A DNA stretch of 64,000 nt from Eonycteris spelaea (taxonomy: Eukaryota > Chordata > Mammalia > Chiroptera > Pteropodidae). The stretch lies in the NCBI GenBank assembly GCA_003508835.1, contig PUFA01000007.1:11865001-11929000 (forward strand), given 5' to 3'. A program made the translations under genes and the position numbers. Below are positions 45,041 to 56,449 of the stretch, piece after piece. Position 1 is the first letter of the stretch. Each line of letters opens with the position of its first letter. Below the pieces are notes generated by a model. It did no database searches, was not told the origin of the DNA, and saw nothing but the letters and a program-made list of their open reading frames with translations.

Positions 45041-46935
45041 CTACTATCTATCCCAAATACATAAAGAACTCTAAAATTAAGGAGGAGGGGGATAAAAAAT
45101 AAAACAATAGAAAAATTAGCAAAAGTCACAAACAGATAATTCACAAATAAAGATTTTAAATGACTTTACACATAAGAAAAGATGGACAACTTCAGCTATA
45201 ATAAGAAAGATACAAATTGTAACTAGACTGAGATAACATTTCTCAATGATTATATTGGTAAGAATTACAAAGCTTGAAAACACATTCTCTTGAAAAACCA
45301 CTAAAAGACATCCTCATTCATTGCTGGTGGAGAAGGGGAAGTAACATTCCTCTGAATATAGCTTTTTGTGTAATTTGGGGTTTTAGAGTCATAATACTAC
45401 TCTATATATTCACACAGGTGCTGCTGCTGCTGCTGAAGATGATAATGAAGTTAAATTAACAATTACTGATGGAAGAGAAAGAAATCTAAAATGGGATAGA
45501 AACGGAAACAAACAAGCCTAACTACATTTCACGTGAATATAATCTCACTGAACGGAAAAAAAAATAACTACTTTCGAATACAGGGTTTTGACCATATATA
45601 ACCTTAGTCTAAAACAAAACTCTTCGAACAAGTATTGAACACTGTTAATAGGTATGATTTTTTTTTATATAGTGGTTGGGTAAATAACTAACTCTGACAC
45701 TGCTTTCTGTGAATCTAAGCCTGAGATCATGAGTAAATATACTGAGGATAATGTTAGCCACTTTTCTTACTTGGAGAAAGCACTTACAAACAGAGAAAAG
45801 AGAATGACTAAAACGAAACTTCTAGTTTTAAATTAGATTTCAGAGTTGCAGTATTAACTCCTAGATTAGGGATAGAGATAGAGATATAGAGATAGCCCTG
45901 TTTTCCCTAGCCCTGTTAAGCCTAGATGCATTGGCACTCCAGTAGCAAAGTGAACACACTCAGGGTCCAGATCTTATTTTCTAAATACCGTTCCCCACAG
46001 AAAGGAATCCGGGCTCCTTGAAGAAATGACTGATTGCATTGCTGGGGCAGATCAAGTATAAGGTGGTCCTGGAACATCTCATTGTGCCAGCAAATAAAGA
46101 AATGTTCAAGATGAGGAATAGAATATTCACACCGTCTCAAAGTATTTCCCCACAAATAATTCATTCATTACAAATGAATAATAGTAATGTTATGGTAACT
46201 CATACTAGCAGACATCATAAGTATTTAAGTTCTCAAAGTTAGTATCACCAATAATGAATCAAATGAACATCATGTGCCTCCTAATATAATGGTCTGAAAG
46301 GGACACAATATCTGTGTTATTTCTACCAACAATGTATTATCTGAATCTAATCAGGCTGAAACATCAGATAAATGAAAGTTGTGAAACAATCTACAAAGTA
46401 ATTGTTCTGCAATCTTCAAAAAATCAAGATCATAAAAGACAAATAAAAGCAGAAGAACTGTTCCATTAAAGCAGACTAAACACACAACAACTAAACGCAA
46501 TGCATGATCCTAGATTATATACTGGGCTGGGAAAAATATAGAGCTATAAGGGATATTATTGGAATGTTGATAAAATTTGAATATAAACTGTAGATCAGAT
46601 AATAGTTTTATATCAGTATTAAACTTCCTAATTTTCATAGCTGTACTGTGGTTACATAAGAGAAAATCCTTGCTTTTAGTAAATACAAAGCAAAAAATTT
46701 AGGAATGAAGAGGCATGGCATCTGCAACCACCTGTCAAACGGTTCAGAAATAAATAATGTATATGTGTTGGGGTGCATTGGGGAACACATTTGCGGAAGG
46801 GAGAATAATAGAGCAAATGGAGAAAAATGTTAAAATTGATGAATCTAGGTAGAAAATATACAGTAACATGTTCTACTACTCCTACAAGTTTTCTGTAAAT
46901 TGGAAATTATAAAAACATTAAAATTTACCTTGTAA
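45041..46935 (+). mobile_element. LINE-1 inserted into the outer LINE-1 (5'-truncated ORF2 end plus long 3' UTR)
   Basis: 45,041-45,400 is late ORF2 ('cccaaatacataaagaactct', 'actagactgagataacatttctc', 'cattgctggtggagaagg'). 46,440-46,930 is 3' UTR-like ('gggatattattggaatgttgataaaatttgaatataaactgtagatcagataatag...tgtactgtggttacataagagaaaatccttg'), ending in an A-rich run. The part between is less certain. It sits exactly within the ORF1 of the flanking element. Confidence 0.6.
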
Positions 46936-46939
46936 AAGC

Positions 46940-49340
46940 TGTCATTAATATATTTAAAAACAGATTAAAAATTTTGACAATTTTGCCAGAGTATGGGAAT
47001 CTATGAAATACAGTCATTTTATTATGAATTCAATAGATAGTTTAAACAACAGATTAGTCACAGTAGAAGAGAGAATTGATTAACTTTCCAGTTAGGTCAG
47101 TCTAAATATTTAGATTGAGACACAAGCAAAAAAAAAAAAAAAAGATTTAAAAGTCAAAACAAACGTAAGTGATATGCAGGACAGCACTATTTTACAAAAG
47201 TAACATAATCATTGTAATTGAAGTTCTAGATAAAATGAGGAAGGTAATGGCTAAGAAGCAATACTTGAAGAGGTGCTGGCAGAAAATTCCCACAAACTTA
47301 AAAAAATGAAGCCATAAATTCAAAAATAATTATGAACCCAAGCTAGATAAATTAAATAAAATCAAACACAATAAATCAAACTGCTGAAAACCAAAGACAA
47401 ATAAAATTTTAAATGAAGTAAAGAATAAGAAGACACTTTACCTTCAAAGCAACAACAATAAGCTGCCTTATTCAATGGAAACAATCAAAGGTGGAAGACG
47501 AAAGAGTGGTGCCTTTAAAGTTCTTAGAGTAAATAATCGCAGAGCTAGAATTCTACATCCAGAGAACATATCCTCCAAAAATGAAACCAAAATTAATTGT
47601 CATTTTAACAAAAATCGAAAGAATTCATCCCAAGGAGACCTACATGAAAGGAGATGCTGAAGGGCATTCTCCAGATAGGAGAAAAAACTATCCTCAATGA
47701 AGAAAGTACAGTAATACAGAAAAGAATGAAGAACAATGGAAAGAGCAGATAAGTAGTAAATTTAAATTAATATTGACTGCTTAAAACAATGTTAAATATT
47801 AATATTAAAATAATAATAGTGTCTTGTGGGTTTAAAATGTGTATAGAATTAAGATATCCCACAACAGTAGCTTAAGAGATAGGAGGGTCAACTCAACTAT
47901 AGCGTTGTGAAGTCCTGGCATTTTTCAATAAGTGTTGATGATCTTCATCTTAGGTTGACTGTAAGTCAAGGATGCATGTTGTAACCTCATGCTATGAGGC
48001 GTATATAATCCCCTTGATACCAAAATTTAGCAATAAAGAAAAATTGTTAGAAGAAAGTAAAAATATAAAGCCAATCTCTCTCATGAACATAGGTGTAAAA
48101 CTTTGGCAAAACCAAATTAAAATATTAACAGAGCAAACCCTGTGATGTACGTACAGCATAGATCTCAACCAATTTAAATTATAACAGTAATACAAAGCTA
48201 TTCACATTTGTAAACCAATAAATATAATTTACCCTACTAAGAAAAGTTATATAGTCACTAAATAGATTTTTTTTAAGTGTTTGATGGAATTCAATATCCA
48301 TTCATGATTTTAAAGAATTTAAATTAGGAATGAAGAAACTGCCTTAACTAATAAAGAATATGTTTTTTTAATCTACAGTAAATCTACTACTAATGGTAAA
48401 ATAGTCTAAGCTTTCCCCCTGAAATTGGGAATGAAACAGGATGTCTGCAATCATCACTTCTGTTAAACATTCTACCATACTCAAGGAAAAGAAATTAAAA
48501 TTATAAAAAAAAATAATTTAACTCTCATTGTTAACAGATAATATGACTATACATAAAATATTCAAAATAATATACAGATAAACTATTAAGAAAGAAAAAT
48601 TGAATTAAGAAAGTCACTGAATATAGACAGCATCCTTAAAATCAATTGTATTTCTATATATTAGCACTAAACAATTGAAAAATGAAATTTTAAAATAATA
48701 CCATTTACATTAGTATAATATAAGCTATCTAAGAATATCTAATATCAAAAACACCAGTTACCTGGGAACAAAGTTAACAAAAAATGTATAAGACCTATAA
48801 TTGAAAACTACAAAACATTGCTGAAAAAAATCTATTTTCCAATTTCTACTAAAATTGTACAAATACATTTCCTATGATCCAGCAATTCTGCTCCTTGGTA
48901 TATAACCAACAAAAATGTATACATATGTCCACCGAAAGACAAATACAAGAATACCTACAGCAGTATTGTTCACAACAGACCCAAACTGTAAACAACATAA
49001 ATAATTGAAAGCTATTCAGTGATGAAAAACCATGACTTTCTGCTACACACAATCACATTATTAAATCTTAAAGACATAATTTTCAGAAAAAGAAACCAAG
49101 TTATGTGATTCCATTTATTTAAAGTTCCAAGGCATCGGAAGTAATCTACTGTGACCGAAATCAGAATGATGGTTACTTCTGGGTGTGGGATAATAACAGG
49201 GAAGTGATATAAAGAAGTCTTGTGTAGTGTTAGTAATATCCTACACCTTGCTCTAGATGGTGTTTACATGGGTGTGTTACTTTGTAAAAATTCATCAAGC
49301 TTTTTCATTTATGAATGTTATACTTCAACTGAAATGTGCT
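46940..49340 (+). mobile_element. Outer LINE-1, 3' part (ORF1 C-terminus, inter-ORF region, deleted ORF2, 3' UTR)
   Basis: 46,975-47,700 is ORF1 ('caatagatagtttaaacaacagattagtcacagtagaagagag', 'agctagaattctacatccagagaacatatcctccaaaaatgaaacc'). 47,835-47,980 is the inter-ORF region. 47,985-48,860 is mid/late ORF2 ('gccaatctctctcatgaacataggtg', 'ttgatggaattcaatatcc'), so early ORF2 is missing. 49,130-49,340 is the 3' UTR ('gtttacatgggtgtgttactttgtaaaaattcatcaagc'), typical of L1MC-to-ME-age elements. An A16 run lies at about 47,128-47,144. Confidence 0.8.
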
Positions 49341-49396
49341 ATGTGGACAGAAGTTATATGATTACATCAAGTTAAGTCTCTACTGTCCAGGGCAGT

Positions 49397-49473
49397 TTCT
49401 TCTTCATCTTCTTCTTCTTCTTCTTCTTCTTCTTCTTCTTCTTCTTCTTCTTCTTCTTCTTCTTCTTCTTCTT
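49397..49473 (+). repeat. (CTT)n microsatellite with A/T-rich tail
   Basis: About 24 TTC/CTT units with one interruption (TTCATC), followed by T-run and (TTTA)n sequence to about 49,505. Polypyrimidine on the plus strand. The poly-Leu frame through it is an artefact. Confidence 0.97.
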
Positions 49474-49509
49474 TTTTTTTATTTTTTATTTATTTATTTT
49501 TTTTTGGTA

Positions 49510-50219
49510 TACAGGGGATCTATCTTTTGTCTGTTCACCCTGATGCAAACTCAGAAAATTTAAGGAAGTCAAAATTCTTCTTTATTCATATACAGTCTTG
49601 TTATATTGGTTGCTTTGTGCATATGCTCATATTTATTTATACAGCCCCCATGCAGGCGCTGATGAAAGTGAACTTTAACTCTCTCATCGTAAAGGAGCAA
49701 GTAATGACTGAGACTCTTTGATGACCTGAAAATAACCTGCCATCTAAGTGACACTTAAAAGGAGAAGGTTCTTAAACTTGTACACTTTTAAATTAAACTT
49801 CCTTAAGGAATCAACCTTCATTGTCTGTACCTTTGGATAACACACAGGCTAATACTCATTTACTTGAACACATACAGAAATCTCAAAGTAGAAGAAAGCT
49901 CTGTATAACACAGAGTGTCGGGTGGCATTTTGACTAACCACTATGAGAAAGTCAAGAGAAATCATTTTTAAAAACAATTTTAAAGAACTGTATTACTAGC
50001 AGTAAAGTATACTGGTATAATAATCCAAAAAAATCAGTTTTGACACCTGCTTCATAGATATTCAGAATTTACAAATAATATTAAGGGCTTTCCAAATCCT
50101 TTAGGAATGTGCCTTGACTCCACAAAGAAAGTCACCACAAATGGGCACTTTTCTAAAGTCTAAATGTGTGTGTATGGTGGGGGCGTGAGGAGGGGGGCGC
50201 AGTTGGAGAATCCTGCCAT
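49510..50219. other. Unannotated stretch
   Basis: No supported gene or nameable repeat. Confidence 0.35.
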
Positions 50220-50770
50220 GCAAATAAATTCTCAGGAAGCAGGGAAGATATTAACTATTTTGCTCAATTTATTCCAAGCTGAAACATAATAGTACATTAT
50301 AAATCTGTTTTGATTTTACTTAATCTAATGAAAAAATGTTCATCTTTTTGATAAGTGCTCATTAGCCATTTTTTTTCTGACATAAACAGACAAGAAAGAT
50401 GTTCTCGCGCTGCATTTAAAACGCAACTCAGCTAATTACAGTGCAATGACTCAAAGAACAAAATCAATGCACTGAAGTTTCTCACTTGAATTATCTTTAT
50501 AGTGGAATTAAAAATCTAACAAAAAATTTTTTAAAGGGCCCTAGCAGTGTGTTTTACACTTAGGTCGAATAATGTTTAAGTAAACAAGGGCCAGATTCTA
50601 GCATATGATACAATTTTCTTAATTTTCTCATGTCAATTGCTCTCTAAGAATTACTGCTGAATTTACCAACAAAAGGGTATATGCTTAGGGGAAAAGGGTA
50701 TTCTCTTTTTTGGAAGTGGTGATAAATTTGCATAAGCAATTCCTCCTATTTCATCAGTCCTTTGTGAGAC
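50220..50770. promoter_or_regulatory. Candidate enhancer-like AT-rich block
   Basis: Repeat-free with 'gctcattagccattt', 'cagctaattacagtgcaatgactcaaag', 'gtttaagtaaacaaggg' (forkhead-like), 'catgtcaattgc' and 'tttgcataagcaattcc' (C/EBP/octamer-like). Confidence 0.35.
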
Positions 50771-51549
50771 CAAAAACTGATAAGGAGATAATAATATCTG
50801 ATCAGGGTGGGAGCTACAGCCAGGGGATAGCATGAAGCTAATTGATCTGTTTAAGAATCAAACTTACAGCCCAAGCTGATGCCTAGGACTTTCAAGAATA
50901 TCAGATAGTTTGAACTTTTTCATTCACAGAATATTAATCTCTTGAAACATTATCCTGAATGGTTCTAACAGCATTCATGCTATTTATGCTCCAAGAAGAA
51001 TTTTATGCTCCAAGAAGAATTTTAACTACAGTAACTGACTCTTTGAGCATCTTAAATCTGACTATAATGACCCAAATGATGATTTCACTGATTTTTTGGA
51101 TTTGCTTTTTATTATAAAATCTATTTACCTAAAACTAGGAACCTTAAAAATTATTTTAGGTCTATAACACATAAATTATGTATATTGTACCCAAACTCCC
51201 AGGCAAAATATCACAAAGAAGAGTAAGTAAAATCAACTAGTTAGATATGTCACTTCTTCCTATCCTCTTTATAAAGTCAGTATTTAAATGAATATATGCA
51301 GCTTCTTTAAGGCTCATTCGAATGAACAAACAGAATAGCAAGAGAACAGTCTACTGCTGAGCTCATTCAATGGATGGTTCACAATGATTCTGCTACTATT
51401 TCATAGTCATTAGACATTGGATACCAAGAAAAGACAGACATCTTGTATCTTGCAGGAATTTAAATTGCTCTAATCCATGTTAAGAAAATGGCTAGCATTC
51501 ATTAACAATGCTGTAAGCAGAGTATAACTACACCCTGAAGCAAAAATGC
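50771..51549. other. AT-rich unannotated stretch
   Basis: No gene. Includes the small tandem duplication at 50,984-51,022. Confidence 0.35.
50984..51022 (+). repeat. Two-unit tandem duplication (~20 bp)
   Basis: tttatgctccaagaagaatt occurs twice back to back, apparently a recent local duplication because the copies are identical. Confidence 0.9.
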
Positions 51550-51770
51550 AGAGCTTAGAGGTTAAGAATTCGGGGTGAAATGACAGAGATTTAAGTCCCA
51601 ACTCCTCCACTTGCTCTTCAAGGGAACCTGGACGAGACTCTTCACCTCTCTAAGCTTCAGAAATGAATAAATAACGGGGGGGGGGGCACTACATTGCTGC
51701 GTGAGCATTCGATGATATGGTAGGCGGAAAGCACTTAGCTTGGAGTCTGGCACATCAACAGGATTCAAAA
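51550..51770 (+). repeat. MIR SINE with G-run
   Basis: 'gcttagaggttaagaattcggggtg', 'tttaagtcccaactcctccacttgctc', 'gagactcttcacctctctaagcttcag' and 'gaaagcacttagcttggagtctggcacatc' are near full-length sense MIR. A G10-type run lies at 51,677-51,687. Confidence 0.92.
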
Positions 51771-52232
51771 TTTAGCTGAGATTAATAAACCACTAATAAG
51801 ACATAAGCCGAGGATCTTTCGGAATGAAGAGTCACCCTTCTCTCCCTTTTCATCTTGTGTCATTTTTAACATTTCTGGCTCTCTGGAGTGAAAAGGCAGA
51901 CCATTTCCCTGTAGCACACTACCTGGTCGGTTTCAGGCAACAAACCTTACAACTATGACCTTGTTAATATCATCTGAACCTAATCAGCTTTCTTTATAAG
52001 ACATCACCCCAACGTATCAGCACGGATGAGGAATGCAGTACATGGTACATTCAGTCATAATGGGTTAGTGGAAAACTGCATATTTTCTGTAATTCTACTA
52101 CTGAGTTTATATTTCCATTAACGCCACTTGGCACAACGGAAACATTTATCAACTTATGAAGTAATGGAATGGGCCGTGTTTATTTTACTCTGGTTTTGGC
52201 TAAAGCAAATGAAACATCAATGCCTCTCAATC
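51771..52232. other. Unannotated stretch
   Basis: No gene or nameable repeat. Confidence 0.35.
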
Positions 52233-52240
52233 CTATACAT

Positions 52241-52428
52241 CAGGGTCCTCAAACCCCAACCGGGCCACAGAGCAGGAGATGAGCAGTGGGCAAGGGAGAG
52301 AAGCTTCATCTGTATTTGCAGCCGCTCCCCAGCGCTAGCATCACCGCTTCAGCTCCACCTCAGATCATCAGGCATTAAAATCTCATAGGAGCACTAGGTC
52401 CTGGTACTGAAAAGGTTGGGGACCGCTG
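52241..52428 (+). mobile_element. Non-autonomous hAT miniature element, copy 2
   Basis: Termini 'cagggtcctcaaac' and 'ggttggggaccgctg' are inverted hAT ends. Flanks ctatacat (52,233-52,240) and ctattcat (52,429-52,436) form an 8-bp duplication with one mismatch. The interior repeats blocks of copy 1: 'caggagatgagcagtggg', 'gaagcttcatctgtatttgcagccgctc', 'cagctccacctcagatcatcaggcatt'. No coding capacity. Confidence 0.88.
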
Positions 52429-52494
52429 CTATTCATGTTTATCGAAGTTGACCCAAATACTTCATTCCTCTCCATTGATATAAAAAGCTAATAG

Positions 52495-52735
52495 TCGCCC
52501 ATCACTGAACACTTACTAAGTTCTAAAAACGTCTGAAACGCTTTCATGGACTATCTCATTTAATCCTCAAACAATCAGAAATGATAGTTACTGACATCCT
52601 TACAACAGCAAAGTGAGACTCAGAGGGGTTAAGCGGCTCATGTAAGACCATGCAGTTAGTAAGTGATGGAGCCAAGATTCACATTCAAATTGGTCTGACT
52701 ACAAAGTTCAGGCTCTTTATCACAAAACTGTAACA
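52495..52735 (-). repeat. MIR SINE, antisense
   Basis: 'tggactatctcatttaatcctcaaacaatcagaaatgatagttactgac' and 'agactcagaggggttaagcggctcatg...agttagtaagtgatggagccaagattcacattc' are reverse-complement MIR. Confidence 0.9.
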
Positions 52736-53244
52736 CTGGGAAGGAGTCACAGAGATTATCAACAAACACATCCAGGAGGCATTCACATCAGCAAAAATTA
52801 ATTCTAATGGGGGAAGAATTAGACACTGATTGATTCTTTTCACTTTGGGGATCAGCTGGACACCGTTAAACAAGTTCATTCTTTCACTTATTTCTGTGTG
52901 TATTTACTGAGTGACCACTATTTGGTGGGCACTGTGAGAGGTAATAAAGATGAAAACATATTTCCTCACCTAGATTTTAAGTTACTTCTCCCAGGCCTCA
53001 CCCAAAGCCCACAGACATCCATTAGGAGACCTTTCCTCAACTGCCATGCTTTAGACAGGCACAATGGGCTGAAAATAGAGGAAGATTTTCTGTATGCTAT
53101 ACAAGTTAGTTTATCAGTTGTCTTTTTCCAGTTCTTCAGGCACTTTTGCTGTCTGCAATTCTCCAGCAATAAATACCATATATGAGGGGCTCACAATCTT
53201 CCTCGATTTTCCAGACTCATCTTCCATTGTTCCCCACCATATAC
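52736..53244. other. Unannotated stretch
   Basis: No supported exon. Confidence 0.35.
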
Positions 53245-53450
53245 CCTAAATTCCATGAATACCTTTCCAACACGCTGGGCCAACTCCTTCTCACCACATA
53301 CTTTTGCGTATGCTATTTCATCTGCATAGCATGCCAATTTCCCTTAAAATTTCAACTCATCATATATGATCCAGCTCAAACATCACCTTTATTACATCCT
53401 CCCCATCTCTATAACAGCCTTCAATAATCAGACAGAGATTGATGATCACC
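53245..53450 (+). repeat. L2 LINE fragment, sense, left part
   Basis: 'acgctgggccaactccttctc...cttttgcgtatgctatttcatctgcatagcatgcc' and 'catatatgatccagctcaaacatcacctttattacatcctcccc' follow L2 3' coding sequence. The matching 3' end is at 53,770-53,930. Confidence 0.7.
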
Positions 53451-53765
53451 TTCTTCATTCATTCTTTCAACAAACTATTCCTGGAGTTGAGAAGGCTAGT
53501 GAAATAGACCAATATCCCTGCCTTTGAGAAGCTAGCATTCTTGTGGGGAGAGACAGCGAAAATAAATGTAACAAATAATTAAATTATATAGAATCTTATA
53601 AGCTGATAAGTGGCATGGGAAAAGGGTAGTAAAAGATGAATGGGGCTGAGGGTTAGGGGAGGGCTGCATGCAGGAGGATTACAATTAATAGTCATGATCA
53701 GAGTAGAGCCAATTAAGAAAGTGAGATAGACATGCAGAAGGCGAGGGATTCTAGACATTGTCTAA
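53451..53765 (-). repeat. L2 LINE fragment, antisense, between two sense L2 pieces
   Basis: 'ttcattctttcaacaaactattcctggagttgag' and 'atatccctgcctttgagaagctagcattcttgtggggagagacag' are reverse-complement L2. Confidence 0.65.
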
Positions 53766-53769
53766 TTCT

Positions 53770-53935
53770 TCTCCCATGTACCATTTTGCAAGTTCTCATT
53801 CACTTATCAGTCTTCCTCATTAATCTGGGAGCTCCCCAGGGGTGGGAAGTAAGTGAATTATTTTTTCTCCCCAGTATATAGTACAGCACCTGGCAAGAAT
53901 TACTCATTATTGTTTTTTGAATAAACAAATGAAAG
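53770..53935 (+). repeat. L2 LINE 3' end, sense
   Basis: 'taatctgggagctccccaggggtgggaag...cccagtatatagtacagcacctggcaagaattactcattattgttttttgaataaac' is the L2 terminus. Confidence 0.75.
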
Positions 53936-54299
53936 AAACAAACTCTTCACAGGCTCCACAGTCAAAGAATCACTCCTACCCCTATATTTTTTAATGATGC
54001 TGTACTTTGTTTGCCTTTCCTGTACCCAAATAATCTTTCTGTCCTCTAAACCAGTGAACTTCACAGTGGGATGTGCATCAAAAGGCTATCTAAGATAATC
54101 CAATGATAAGAAGCCTGAGGATGCAGGAAGGAAATACTAGACTTTCTATTCCTGTTGATTATTTTAATATCAACAGGAATATAATACATGGGTTGATGCT
54201 GATACCCTCACTCACAGTGGGACCTAAGATGTCCTAAGGGAAGGGTGGGTCAATCAAGAAAGGCATCCTCACTTGGACAGGACCTCTTGTTGTCATTGT
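53936..54299. other. Unannotated stretch containing a hairpin
   Basis: No gene; see the inverted repeat at 54,147-54,181. Confidence 0.35.
54147..54181. repeat. Perfect 13-bp inverted repeat with a 9-nt loop
   Basis: tattcctgttgat (54,147-54,159) and atcaacaggaata (54,169-54,181) are exact reverse complements separated by tattttaat. Confidence 0.95.
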
Positions 54300-54382
54300 T
54301 TTTGTTTACAGTATACTCTCCTCTTAGTAGGCACTCAACAAATACTTGATGAATGAATGAATGAATGAATGAATGAATATGG
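54300..54382 (+). repeat. L2/MIR 3' tail with (ATGA)n
   Basis: 'ctcctcttagtaggcactcaacaaatacttgatgaatgaatg' is an L2/MIR-type terminus running into about seven ATGA units. Confidence 0.75.
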
Positions 54383-55189
54383 ATGCGTATTACAAATAAT
54401 GAAAGTTCTGGATAACGGAACCAACAGTTGTCTTTGTACTTCAATGACCCTAGTAAGGGTTGGAAAAAACACAGTTGTCACAGACCAAAAGGGCTACACT
54501 CATCATTCAAGGCAAGACTTTCCTGTTACCTGAGTCATCCCAGCCAAGGAACAGCAGCCCGGGCCTATCAGGGCTTAGCAAATGGGAAATAAAGATTTCT
54601 TCCCTGTACTGCGACCTGTTCAAAGAAAGAAGCTTTTTCATTAGGCTATTCTTACCTCTGAAAGTTTCTTTCTTCACAAACAAAAGTTTCTGATACCTGA
54701 GAAACTCTCATGTTGAGTAGGACTAATCCTACCTCTTCTCTTCCCCTACTCCCATTCTTGCCTTAGTTCCCAAGTCACAATGCCATCCAATTTGACCCAA
54801 CAACTGCTCTGAATGAGCCTCCTTCAGTTATGACAGCCTGAGTCAAATCTATGCATTCAGCCTCCTCTTCTGTAACTCGCTCCTTCAGTCCTTACCTATA
54901 TGGTCAGCAAAGCACTGGAAACAACACAACAGTGATAAGACAAGGCCACTTCCTCCAGAGCAGCCACCTTCTTCCCAATGGATAGAAAGTTTAAGAAACT
55001 GGTAATGTTGACTTAGAAAGTGTAAATTCTGGGGACGGTTTCCAAAAATTTGAAGGGCTCCCATATGATTTATCTTTTTCCTTTGGCTTTAACTATGCTA
55101 CTTTATATTCGCTTTTACTTGAAGAGACTTCAACTTCCTTTTGGATATAAGAAAGTTATAAATTAGAAATAAGGAAATGCAGGGCAGCA
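54383..55189. other. Unannotated stretch
   Basis: No gene or nameable repeat. Confidence 0.35.
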
Positions 55190-55455
55190 ATATAGCAGAA
55201 TGGGTAAATGCAGAGATTTTGGTGTCAGCTGTTTGGTTTCAAATCCAGGTCTGGCTATTAACTACAACTTTAGATTAGTCGAAATGACTTAGATTATTTC
55301 TTTGGGCTAGTTATTTAACATCTCCTAACATCAATATCCTCATCTTTAAAATGAAGATATTCAGATGTTCTAAAGATTAAGTGGCATGATATATGTAAAG
55401 CACTTAGCAGGGAAGCTGGCATGTAGTAAGTGTCCAAGCAATGGTAGCTAGTTAT
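55190..55455 (+). repeat. MIR SINE
   Basis: 'agcaatatagcagaatgggtaaatgcagagattttggtgtcagctgtttggtttcaaatccaggtctggctatt' through 'gtaaagcacttagcagggaagctggcatgtagtaagtgtccaagcaatgg' is full-length sense MIR. Confidence 0.95.
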
Positions 55456-56449
55456 TAAATGTGACCATATTTGAAGCTATAAGATATAGAAAAGGAAATC
55501 ATGATACCAGTGAACCGAATTGTGACTTTATTACCATCACTTCTAGAAATAAACTCTTGAGTTTCCGTAGATTGAGATTTTTAATCTTTAGTACAAGGAA
55601 TAAGTTTCTAACATCCAAAACATTTAAAATTTACAAAATTAAAAACTGCAGTAATGTGGGGAGAAATTCTCTGTTATTTCAAATTGACAAGCAGCATAAA
55701 TCTATACACCCACTCCACCCCACTCCCAATAAGGATTGTCATTGGGAGGGAGATGGGCTAGATGTCTTATAAATGCCCTTCCTACTGCAAGACTCTGTAT
55801 TTGACTTAAAATCTACTTTAAAGTGAGAACAAAAGAATCGTGCTAGCCCCCAGGAAGGCCCTCTTGTCAGCTTGACCTCAGAAGACTAGATCATTAAGAA
55901 CTGAAGGCAGTGCTCTGAAGCATTGCAAAGACAGGCATTCCAGGACCTGGGCAGACTCAGTTGGCCAGAGGCCAAACAGGGAGTGCTGGGTTATTTTGCT
56001 TGGCTCCTAGAAAGCAAATGCAAATCTAATCAACAATAAATCAATATTTATCAGATCCAGGATTATAAAAAGCTTCAGACATGTTCCCAGAAATAAAACT
56101 GAGACATGGGAAATGGGCTGTGAGATCATTAAGGATGACAATGACCATGAACCTTCCTTTTTACCTTCGGAGCTGGGCTGTGTCCCCTGAGCACAGGTCA
56201 AACGTCGGTGTTTTCAGTTACATCCTGCCTGGCCTGGGTCTCATTCAGAGACATCATTCTTCAGTCCCTTTTCTAGATGGTGAGGTACATGCTTTGAAGA
56301 GCCACGGCATTTAATTCTGAAGACAGTACTGCATAAAGCTGGTAATGGTATTCACAAATCTGGTTCCTTTTATAAAATATTTATCAGAACCCCTACACTG
56401 AATATTTTTAAAGTTTGCACTTGAGCTCTTGGAAAAAAGTACATGAGAG
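55456..56449. other. Unannotated stretch
   Basis: No supported gene. 56,020-56,060 is AT-rich with 'aaatgcaaatctaatcaac' (octamer-like). Confidence 0.35.

Noticed and set aside
45421..45435. (CTG)n triplet repeat
   Set aside because: Only about five units, too short to matter.
49336..49563. Poly-leucine transmembrane-like frame
   Set aside because: It is the translation of the (CTT)n microsatellite.
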